In this document: positions 47,001-58,100 of the stretch, piece after piece | How positions within the stretch are numbered: the first letter of the stretch is position 1 | Layout: every line of letters begins with the position of its first letter | Source: Apophysomyces variabilis | Lineage: Eukaryota > Mucoromycota > Mucoromycetes > Mucorales > Mucoraceae | Assembly: GCA_002749535.1 (NCBI GenBank) | Contig: MZZL01000130.1 | Span: forward strand, 1 to 64,000 | DNA length: 64,000 bases | Direction of reading: 5' to 3' | Made by a program: the position numbers and the translations under genes | The notes under the pieces: model-generated | Databases searched by the model: none | Told to the model about the DNA's origin: nothing | The model's input: the letters and a program-made list of their open reading frames with translations, nothing else

Positions 47001-47775
47001 CTTGTATGCTGTGAATGGGCAGCCAAATGCCATTCGCCAAGTCTTGTATGGTGGTCAATGTGAAGTATTCCGATGGAAAGAAGAATCATGGTATGCAGTT
47101 GAAGGAAACTGTAGACTGGAAGTGCGACAGGCTTACAACAACCGGTCTTGTGTATCCATACGCGTGGAAAACACAAATGAGCTTTATCTGAACGCTTGGA
47201 TCCTGTCGAACACCGAGTTCAACCGTCCTTCTGAGACGGACGTTGGAATTTCCGTGTCCTTGGGATCGAAGAAAGAAGAGTATCTAATTCACTTCCAACA
47301 AGCAACCGAGGCACTTGCTCTTTTCAATGTGTTGCAGCAAGCATATCAGAGTTTTTCAGCTGTGATTTCGGACGACACTACATTGGAGCGATCGACTTCT
47401 TTACAGGCACGTCCAGATAATGTTCCTCAGACGTTGAACATAGCGATGCAATGCAAGTGCAAGTTGTTTGTACAGAATGAGCATTCCAACTGGAGCAGCT
47501 TTGGCAGTGTTACCATGAAGATTTCGCAACAGTTGCCTAGCAGAAAGATGCATATCGAGATCGAAAATGAAAAAGGAAAGCAGACAACGAAGTTGGTGAG
47601 CGCTCTTGTACAGAGCCGAAATGTGGAACGACTCAGCGCGAAGCGTATCACGGTTTTACTTGTCAATGAACACGAAAACATCAGTATTGTTTACATGATA
47701 CAAGTCAAAGAAGAACAAATCGGTGACAAGATTTACGAATATTTGAGAACCAAGAACGCAGAGAATGGATGGTAA
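44033..47775 (+). CDS. Dbl-family Rho guanine-nucleotide exchange factor (DH-PH) with C-terminal PH-like modules
   Basis: Activates a Rho/Cdc42-class GTPase for polarity or wall growth (family role). Nine exons, 44033-44212, 44276-44383, 44456-44521, 44591-44698, 44758-44850, 44929-45186, 45243-45789, 45858-46921 and 46996-47775, give 1067 residues with all phases consistent. DH domain about 35-270: it opens with LFKLIEIEKSYLESL (conserved region 1), and has YTNYSRAF and a later helix KLDAMVLVVQKY. PH domain about 280-385: LVLRDDSLLICKEK, FPLLYPAIPVGSI, FTVFGKKKLIMRAYSKETRNTW. Residues about 455-800 are disordered and Pro/Ser/Gln/His-rich. The last exon holds two compact modules resembling EVH1/RanBP-type PH folds: CEVFRWKEESWYAVEGNCRL to HFQQATEALALFNVL, and CKLFVQNEHSNWSSFGSVTM to the C-terminus. 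Those assignments rest on strand pattern only. Confidence 0.85.
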
Positions 47776-49977
47776 AAGAACATGAACAAAGAAAAAGAAA
47801 ATGAGCTTCTGCCGTCCCGTGCGCTCGGAATCATTCTGTCTCTCTTGCAAACCCCTCAATCACACATACTATAGAATTCCCACTCATTCACTCAAACTCT
47901 CATTTTTTGTTTTTTTCTGCAAATCTCTGCAGCTCTCTTTCATTTTATCCACTCAAGTCACCAAGTCACTCACTCACTCACTCCTCGTCGCTTTTATTTA
48001 ACTTTTGCCGTTAGTTTTATTTTTTTTTCTTTGCATCTGCTTTATATATAACACATCTATTTAACCTGCATGAATAATAAACACTTCAAAACAAAAAGTA
48101 AGATTTTCCCATTTCTAGGCTTTCTAATTTTTAAACAACGAGGGCAAAGTAAAGAGATATTAAGAACCCTCTCAAAGCGACAGTTTGAACCACCTAGGGT
48201 ATCCCACAAATTGGAACAAGCTGATTGGATTTAGCGCAAGCAGATTGGCTTCCCTCATTTGTCCCACTTGTCAAAGTGAGATTAAAAAAGAGAAGGACAC
48301 GAGGAAAACAATGATTAAAAAAAGAACAAGACAGAGCGCGATTATTTGATCCATGCTATCTTGTTTTGGTAATAGCTGTTACAATGAAATATAGGGCTTA
48401 AAATCCTACTTTTCTTCTCTTCACTATGATCTCATTTGACAGCTTGGGTTGTTGTTCGTTCATTCTTTGTTTGTTACAACGTCTGAGCTTGACATGGGTA
48501 GTATGAGAAGAAAAAAAAACAAGAAAGAAGAACAAAGACAAGACAGACTGAAAGGGTTCTATGTCATAGTCCTCATTGCCCCGCATCTTCCTTCACTCTC
48601 CGTCGGTGTTGTCCCTATTTTACGGTATGGAATAATGTAAGATTCTTGAAGTAAAAGAAGAAGCAAGAGAAAGATATCCTAACGACTGGTTAAGATATAG
48701 AAAGTAGGATTTTTCTTTCTTTTTTCCTTGAATGCATGTTTATGGGTAAACTCAAATATCTGGGCCTTGCAGCTCAACAGGACCAAAGCATGATCTATTC
48801 TAGGGATGAAACACACATGCGTGCTGCGTCTCTTAGAGGCTGGATTGTCATCTGGAAGACCATCTATAGTGGCCAGAAATGATTGTCTTCTTTGTTTTTT
48901 CTTTTGTTTTAGCAAAAATAAAATTATTGGCTTCAACCTTCCTCAATCGGAATCTGACAGTATTCAGCTTTTTTTTTTCTGCCTCTCTATCTTTCTGTCT
49001 TTCTCTCCTTCTCCCTCTCTTTGTCTTTCCAAAAAAACAAAAGGCCAAATAGCAGTAAAAATAAAAATATATCAATATACTTGCATCTCGTAATTTGCAG
49101 ACCAAAATTTCCTTTTTTTTCTTACATTGAGTTCACTGAAGGGGAACATAAAGGATCAATGTCTCCCAAGTAAAAAAAAGAAAAATTAGGATCTTCACAT
49201 AGATCAGGTGGTCATGACTAGTCAAGGCTGTTTGACATTGTTCATTTTACTTGTTGTCAAATCCTATGACGAGTGGCAGCGTCTCGACTGAAAAAGATCA
49301 GTGATATTTTAGTAATGCAGATATTCCTTAGGTATCTAATTCTTTTTTTTTCCTAAAAGCTATATTGATGTTAATTATCCTATACTTAGTTATGGAGGGA
49401 AATGGAAAGGCGACGATCATCTTATCATGCACGGTTGTAATCATGCATACCTAAATATTGCTTCACTAAGACATAAAGAAAACCTCGATTAATCCACAAA
49501 GCAGCAGACCTTCGTATCCTAGTAAATCAGTAGAAAGACAATTTAACCATGGAAACGGTATCTGACATTAAGTCCAAAAAAATGGCTGATTTGGTTTTGT
49601 AAAAAAGAAATGACAAATGGCCTGTAGCGAGCATAAAAGAAGAAAGAAAACACTGCTATTCGCTCTGGCCTGTCCTTGACATACTCGGAAAATTACTATA
49701 AAAGGCGTTGAGGGATAGTCTTTTATGGTTTGGTCTGGTCTTCTTTTCTAGTTTAGATTCTTTTCACTGCTCATTGGGATTAGAACAGAATAACAATGGC
49801 AATCACTATGCAATAGAAGCAAGCCATATGTACGTGCATGCCTTTCCGTCCAGGGCTATTGAGCAAATTGAAATAAATAGGATCCAACGTTGGGGCCATC
49901 GGGTTAGCCATCCAACGCATATCCATTCTTCTTCTTTTCATCTTGATCAAAAAAAAATAACAGAACCTCTATAAAAA
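47776..49977. other. 2.2-kb gene-poor region
   Basis: No supported gene. Has a short CACT repeat (47965-47983), T-rich tracts (48940-49050), and AT-rich sequence. Frames of 60-95 codons lack motifs. Probably the RhoGEF 3' UTR and the upstream region of the HMG-box gene; the leader just before 49978 ends AACAGAACCTCTATAAAAAATG, so a TATAAAA-like sequence overlaps the start and is not usable as its TATA box. Confidence 0.45.
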
Positions 49978-50972
49978 ATGAAAGTAGAAAGATCCAAAGT
50001 GAAACGCCCGCCCAATTGCTTCATCCTGTTCCGAAAGGATATGCAAAAGAAGATCGTGGCCCTTTGTCCAGGTGCCAATCATCGCGATATTTCCACTGTC
50101 TGTGCCAAGTACTGGAGGGAAATGACAGAGGAGGACAAATCTGTTTATAAGAAACTGGCCGAAGATGTCAAACAGGACCATTTGGAAAGGTATGTAATCC
50201 ATGGTGTTACTGTGCATAAAAAATTGCACGTGTACTCAATTGTTTTTGTTTGATTTGCTTTAGGAATCCGGGATACAGGTATAAACCTGAAAAGCGCGGC
50301 AGACCTAGACCGTATAAACTGCAGGCCAAGAACAAATTTACATCGCGATCTGAAGAAAATAACCGTATGATGGAAATTCTCTACGAAAACCCCAGACTTG
50401 TGGAGAGAAGCAGTTCATCGGCGTGTTCTGCTTCCGAAACAGTGGTGTCGGTTATCAAATATGAGGCGATGGAGGAGAAAGATGAAACAAAAGAAGAAAG
50501 AGGAAAGAAGGGGAAGCAGCCACAAGCACAAGCACAAGCAACAACAAGCACAAGAACAACGATCTGTACTATGGATCTTACGGAGCAAGAGAGTGACACG
50601 TCCATGTTCACGTTTCAGGACGAGAAGCAGACACAAGAAGGATCTAGCAAGCTCTTCACGCCGTCCCCGACGTGCCATTTTGCGGAAAACATACCGAATT
50701 GCGTATCTTCGATTGAATCCTGTGGTTCACCTATGGAATCCTGTTCTTCGCATGGTACTGGAACGCCTTATGTTTCTGGCATGGAGTTTGTGCCGGAAAA
50801 CGTGTATTATGAGGATACGACCATGATGATGGCAGCAACCCTTATTCCTGCTTATCCTATGATGGTCGATAACGGTTGTATCGATCCCCGTGTATTGTCC
50901 TATCCAGCACCCATTCCTGTCCCGACATTTAACCAAGGCTATCTCTATCCCCTATACTATTCCCGTCTTTAA
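49978..50972 (+). CDS. MATA-type HMG-box transcription factor
   Basis: Single HMG box of the fungal mating-type/Ste11 class, a sequence-specific DNA-bending domain. Exons 49978-50189 and 50264-50972 give 306 residues in phase. HMG box about residues 8-78: VKRPPNCFILFRKDMQ (helix 1), ANHRDISTVCAKYWREM (helix 2), EEDKSVYKKLAEDVKQDH (helix 3), and the basic tail RNPGYRYKPEKRGRPRPYK, in which the intron falls at the Arg codon as is usual for this class. The rest is Ser/Thr/Gln-rich with a Lys/Glu stretch and an (AQ) repeat (KQPQAQAQATTS), and a Tyr/Pro/Met-rich C-terminus. Neighbours are a RhoGEF and a DNA-PKcs homologue, not the triose-phosphate transporter and RNA helicase that flank the Mucorales sex locus, so it is probably an unlinked paralogue. 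Confidence 0.88.
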
Positions 50973-52111
50973 GCAGCCATTTGTCTGTTCTTTTTACTTT
51001 GTACGTCTACCTGTCTTTTTTGCTTTTCTCTTCTTTCCCTGTTTATTTTACTTTACACACTTTATGGTTCATTCTTTTTTTTTTCTTTCCATGCAACATT
51101 TTTTGTAGGCTTTCCATCTTCTTTTCTGTTCGGCATAGATTTTTTTTTGGTGAAATTGCTATGGTTTTTTTTTCTTTTCCTCTTTTCCTTGTCTTTTTAT
51201 AAATTTACTATTGCCATCTATTGTAACTATTGATTCATATTTTTACCCGCTGTTGCTACTTTTTTGTTAAGAGTACACCTTTCTTTTTTTTTCTTATTAT
51301 TATAGTAGATCTGGGAAGAAAATAAGTTGCACATCTGCAAAAAATAAACGCGTTTTCTTTTTATCATAAAAAGGTTGGTCAGCGTCATATGTTTATTTTA
51401 CGTGCAAACTGTTTACACAACGTAAAGTTACGCAAGTATCGATTTATCAATGATAGACTGGAGCATACAGTGTTTGTTAAAAAAAGGTTCAAGTCGCACG
51501 GGAAGTCCCTCGACATGACTATATCGATCGTCGAAATATTGACGGAAGACAGATACTACTTGGCCATTGACAGTATCAACTGTACGTGACAGTGAAAGCT
51601 TCAACGCATTGACTTGGAGCTATATCACACAAATTGATTGCCATTATAAGTCTTGCAGATATGATATCCAGTTGCTCGCCTAATGTCATTGGTGTAAATG
51701 AGTTGATCAGATGTTGAAAATTGAAGTTATTTGCCTTAAAAAATGCCTCGGACAACTGTAGTTCAAAGTAGTTTATTTTGCGAAGCATGGTGGCTATAAT
51801 GCCAGTTTCTCATGGTGCGTTAGCCGTCTTATCGGCCGAATGGTAATAAAGCAATGTAAAAAAAAAACTCCATACTACTTGGAGAAAAAAACGGACAACT
51901 GTAATGGCAAAAAAAAAGGACTTAGTACAATGTAGTATTACTCTAAGACTTCAGGTTTTCTGATTTTATTCACCAATGTCAAACATTAAAAAAAGAAAAG
52001 CACTTTAGTTTACCCGCAGACCGCCTCCTGCCATAAACGGACACGAAGTAATAAATAAATTAAAACGCGCTTTTTGCTTTATTCTCAGTCCCAAACGCAA
52101 AGAGAACAGCC
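50973..52111. other. Intergenic region, no supported gene
   Basis: 1.1 kb. The first 400 bp are extremely T-rich, a probable 3' UTR. Frames at 51389-51589 (+) and 51788-51576 (-) are 66 and 70 codons and look mildly protein-like but carry no motif or partner exon. Confidence 0.45.
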
Positions 52112-55100
52112 ATGTCCACAGTCTCTCAACTTGAGTCTCTATTACACGACCTCAATGATGGAATTACACCTGCTGGTTCCGTTGAAGAAATACCTTCTAA
52201 CTCATTCGACAAGAAATCACTGGCAACGGACATTACAAAGCTTGTTCTATCCGATATAGCAGACGAGGATCTTGGTGAGTGTCGCTGCGTCTTTTTTTTT
52301 CGTTTACCTTTTTGTTCTTTTTCTTTTTTTAAAAAAAGAGAGAGATATATGCTCGGGAAATATTACTTTTTTCAATAAATCCACAACAGAAAAAAAGAAA
52401 GGAAAAGAAAGCGAGAGGGGGGTTATACATGTACAATGGGTTAATGAATCCTTTGTCCATTGCAGATTACACGTCTTCATTATTACTTCATCATGATCGT
52501 GGTATATTGCGGTTCTTTAATTACAATACGCGCTCGCGTGACAGCATGATCACTGCAGCTCTCTCTATCCTGCTTGAAATGTTGAACGCCTTCATACCAA
52601 AAGCGCAGACCATCCTGCAGACCTATGTGTCGAATATTAAAGTGCGTGATACAGAATTCTATCTCGTTTCCTTCCTTCATTTTCATTATTCTGATCATTC
52701 ATTGTTTATCAGACACACTGTACCGCTATGACGGACTCGCCATCCACGTCGGTACGAAATGCGGCCTTGGAAGTATTGACCACCTTAATTGATACTGGAA
52801 AGAGCCATCTAAACGTGAAGCCTGCGGATGTGGAGGATATCTACAAAAAGTTAGCAGGATCCCATACAAAGGGGAAAGAAATAATAAGAAAACCGGCTAA
52901 CGCAGGATAAACCGTTGGTTAGATATTCTCGTCAATTCACGCTTGCGACAACGAAAGTCCCTGACACGGTAAAAGCGCGCATTTTAGAATTACTGGGTGT
53001 TATTGCAAAATACTATCCCGACCATATCGATGAGCAAAGATCACAAACGTATATACGATGGTGTATAAGCACACTGGAACAGCAGCTCTTGCATCAACAA
53101 AAAGCCAATAACGCCATTGTCGCTGGTGCATTTAATGGATTCACTGCATTTGCTTACTGTAACAACTCTACCATGGCATCGGGTACTCGCAACTAAAACG
53201 GGGAAATATCAATATCTCTAACTTGCTGATGAAATGATTAGCTTCCACTGAGAGTGACAAACTATACCGTGTTTTAAACATTGTATTTCATATACCGGAA
53301 GATCTTTCGAGATTTGCAGCGCCAATGGGTAACACAGTTGCGGACAACAGCAACAAGAAAGGGCTCACATGGTTTACTTTCTAGCGGCACTGGAGTTGTT
53401 TGCTAGCCACATCCAGCTCTTTTCTAACCATATGATCGCAGATGGCGAGAGATTATTCGGTCAGATTAGGACATTGTGTGATCATCGTAATAAGGATGTC
53501 TCAAAACTCGCTTACAAATCCATGGAGGCGCTATTAAAACAAGTAACGTTATATTATCCAAGGACAACCTTGGGTTGCTGAACAAAATTTGAATTAGGTA
53601 GCATATACCATGGCTAATACCACTGCAGGTTCTAAGGAGAAACAAGCGTTCACGGTATAGAACAGTCTTATGAATGTCTTTGAATGGCTAATCTAGACTT
53701 TTCCCTTTTAATAGTTCTTCCTGAAGCACTTTTTATCCGTCTTGCGAACGGATTATGAAGAGGCTAATCTTTCTGACCTGGCAGTTTCGATCCGTGGATT
53801 AGGCTATTTTTCCAAAGCTTGCAAAATCTACATGCGTTCCAGTGAATTTGACTTTATTTGCGAAGAGTTACTCAAGAAAAGCCAGTCGATCTATTCAGCG
53901 TAGATATCCTTCCAGCATCAATGTACATGGTATTCACCGTCTTGATTAGAGTAAATCTGGAACAACGGCAAGTCATCCGTCATCTCCCCTCATTTATTCA
54001 AGCATACACCCAGTTCGCTAAGCAAATGGATAATATATCCGTACCATGGTCATCCTGTCTCGTTAAACTAGCCAACATCATGGTATCGAATTTTACGAAG
54101 ATGCCTGCCTATGCACAACCATCAGTGATTATTACCACACGTCGATTATTAGCTATGTGGTATGAAAAAGGAGAAGGATGTTTGCGACGATTTCTTAGCG
54201 AATTCTGTATGTTTTTTTTTTTCAAAGAACACCTATCTCGCGATTTATTTACGTTTATTACCTAGTCTACCATGCGTTGATTTGCACTTGCACTGACGTT
54301 GAACAAGGGAACGAGCCGACTGAATACCATGCTTATATGGACATGATCCATTTCTGGGATATCTTAAGGAAACCGAGCAGTGGCGTTGATCCCCAAGACG
54401 AGCATGGAGAACAGAAGAGACAGGCATACTACGTTATCCTACATGCCGAGTTTCTGCAAGCCTTCATAAGGCTTATTAATGCCTTCAATTTGGACATTAC
54501 AATAAGCAGTGGTGTGGAAGAGAAGGAGCTTGCGCCGGACACTGGTGTACTCACGACCGTAGCATCGCACTCGTTAAAACCACTAAATCAAAAAGACTTT
54601 CTCCTTTTCCAAAATCTTGTCGAATTCTGGTGCTTGCTGCTTCCTCGACTTGAAATAGGGCAATCGCCTAGTTGGATTCACATTGCTGGTAGTTCTCTGA
54701 TACAACCAAGCTTGCGTATGCCGTTGGTCAGCGGCTTCTACAAAATGCTATCTGCTCTGTTGGCGGTTGCAGACAAACTTGGCATGTTTCAAGGGTACAA
54801 ATCTTTGAGAAGCCGTAAACTATTAAAGAACGATAGAAGTGAAGCTGTTGACTCATCTGCAAGCGAGGCAAAAACGGTATGCACATTATGATACTTTTTT
54901 CTCTGATCTGATGGTTCCGCTAGGTAAACAACAAGACCACCTTCTTTCTCTTCTATAGCTATTTGAAAGAAGTATGGCATCGGGCACAGCAATTCAAAGA
55001 CGAACTTCTAGCATGCTGTCTACGGCTCATATTGGCATGCCCACTTTACTTCTTTGATATGGAAGAACTAGTTGCCCCTCTCCGTACAGCTTTCCATCTC

Positions 55101-58100
55101 GGTATCGGTTACTACCCACTCGCATGGATTGCACTGGATGCAATCGAGCGATTGCTAAACGAAGAGGATTCTTCTCTGATAAATGAATTGTTTTTGCAGA
55201 ATGTACTGCCTCATATGAATGATTACTTGACATTGGAGAAAAAAATCAAAAAGAATACAGAAGATGAACAGCGGCAGTTTAAGCTTCCAACAGCAGCAGA
55301 ACGTAAACATGCCGATATTCACCAAACAAAGAATCTGGAACCTCTTGCGTTGGCGCAGAATGAATCTTACAGTCTCCGCGAGATACAAGTACGCATCTTA
55401 AGGATTTTGGCACGTTTAGGAGGCAATAACAAGATGATGCTGCGTGCCGACGCGTTCAGTTCGAAAGGCGCTACGGAAGCCACGGATCTCTCGGTAGAAC
55501 CCAAGCATAACGATGCAGTTAGCAATCTAACCCTTGCATGGGATCCTGAAAGACGGCTTCAGCTCAAAGTCCCTTTCCCTAATGCAGAGATAGAGATCAC
55601 ACTAGGTAAGGTGAAATTCAGGTCTACTTATGCTATGTAGAGTTATGAACTCAAAATGACGCTTTTTTAGACGAGATGCTACCACGAATATGCGAGTTGG
55701 CAGAATCATCGCCTGATAGACAGGTCAAGGTGGCTGCGTGTGAGCTTCTACATGCTTTGGTGTTGGTGATGATTGGCGATAGTGCGTTCCAAGCAAGAGA
55801 TAAACGGGAACCTGTCAAATCACGCTACCATAGACTGTACCTTCGGATTTTCCCTGTTCTGCTACGTTTGGCAACAGACATCGACCAAGTTGCTCGGGAT
55901 ATGTTTCGGATGTTGGTATCACAGTTGATCCACTGGCTGACCAATAACGCTCAGTATGAAAATCCTGAAACCATTGCGCTGTTGCAGACGTGCATTGATG
56001 CAGCATGCAGTGCTAACGCTGGCCTACGCGATTATGGGGCAGATTGTATCCAAGAATTTACAAAATGGTCTATCAAACAAAGCAAGGCACAAGAGAATGA
56101 AGGCCCATTGAATATAAAATCTTTGCTAAAACGCATCTATAACCTGGCCTCACATCCGAACACCATAAAGCGGTTGGGAGCATCCATTATTTTCAATAGG
56201 CTATATCGTATCTTTCGTGAAGAAGCGGCCCTAGTCGACGAATTTACGTTGGAGCTTTTGCACAAGCTATTTCTCAGCTTACGGCTGGCCGAAAATGATC
56301 ATCCCTCTATGGGTGAGTAGTCTCGCAAAAAAAAAAAAAAATACAGGAAAAGCAGAACACGGGAGATCTAAATGGTTTCTTTTGGGGTTGCTAGGAACTC
56401 GCGAACAAACGAATGCTGCTATTTCGCACGTTAAGCGTATTTTGCGTGTGAAACTGCAAACGTTCCTGACCGAATCTCGAGTTCGTAGACCATTTCCGGG
56501 TGTTGAACATCCCGATCTTCCTAGTGTTGTAGAGTGGGCTTTTAGAGAGACAGGTCAACCTCAGAGAGAATATGCAAAGGTTTGCATGGAATTCTTCAGC
56601 GAGTTTGTTCTTGGTCTTCCAGGTAATAAGCCAAGTCAGTGATAATGAAGAAGAAGAAACAAACAATGCATTGGGATATCTTTAGGAGTACGGAATGCCA
56701 ATGAATGGTTGCAGAAGCAGCAAGCAAAAGACAAACACATATTGACCAATATCTATGAGACGGCCAAGTTGGAACCTTCTTCCCTAAGCGGAAACCCTTC
56801 CATCACATCGTATTTGCAATGGATACTCCAACTGACGTGTGCCCTGGATGGTTATATTTGGCTTCTGNTGCTGCTATTTCGCACGTTAAGCGTATTTTGC
56901 GTGTGAAACTGCAAACGTTCCTGACCGAATCTCGAGTTCGTAGACCATTTCCGGGTGTTGAACATCCCGATCTTCCTAGTGTTGTAGAGTGGGCTTTTAG
57001 AGAGACAGGTCAACCTCAGAGAGAATATGCAAAGGTTTGCATGGAATTCTTCAGCGAGTTTGTTCTTGGTCTTCCAGGTAATAAGCCAAGTCAGTGATAA
57101 TGAAGAAGAAGAAACAAACAATGCATTGGGATATCTTTAGGAGTACGGAATGCCAATGAATGGTTGCAGAAGCAGCAAGCAAAAGACAAACACATATTGA
57201 CCAATATCTATGAGACGGCCAAGTTGGAACCTTCTTCCCTAAGCGGAAACCCTTCCATCACATCGTATTTGCAATGGATACTCCAACTGACGTGTGCCCT
57301 GGATGGTTATATTTGGCTTCTGGAGCGAGATGCCATCAAGGGCAACGAAATATTACATCAAGAAGGATCTGTTCTTTTCGACGCTATCTTGTTCTTCGTT
57401 CGAAATGAACCATCTGATCTCCTTGGGCGATCACTTGACGAAAGCATACTAGAACGGGCGCGCGTATTTTCTCTCTATGCCTACACCAGCTATCGCGTGA
57501 TTGGACTGTTCAGTCTTTTGATAAATTCCAAGGACGTAGAGGACGTACTGTCAACAATGGAAGACTGTGGATTGTTACTTGAAGAAGGTTTTAGCATGCT
57601 CATTGCTAAAATGGTGGTATTTCCTAAAAATTTGGTTGATCTGGCACGAACGCATCAGGGAACCATATCGAGGTTATTGACAACAGCGAAGGTGACCGAG
57701 GCGACGAAACGTTTCTTAAGAACCATGGCCGATATTGGTCCGGCAAGATTTTTGCGCCTTTTAACTAAGTGGATCGGAATCGTCATAGACGATGCCAATG
57801 TGGATCTGGAGAATATCGTGTTAAATGAAGGTGCGAAAGGGGATGACGGTGATTCTACAACAACATTAGGATACTAACTATATTACTGGATGTGTCAAGG
57901 GAGTGTGGACGATATAATGCAAGCGATCGAAGGCGTAAAGATGTTGCAATCGATACATTTATTGGATATGCTATGCAGCGAAAATCATAAGCGAAAAGGC
58001 AATGGTACAGCTCAGTCTGCTGATGAATACTGCCAAAAACTATTTGACAAGTTTATTGAATATCACGCGACGCAAGAGCTTTCTTGGATCAACATCCTTG

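Noticed and set aside
49978..50972. Mating-type (sex) locus
   Set aside because: The HMG class fits but the expected flanking transporter and helicase genes are absent on both sides within this window.
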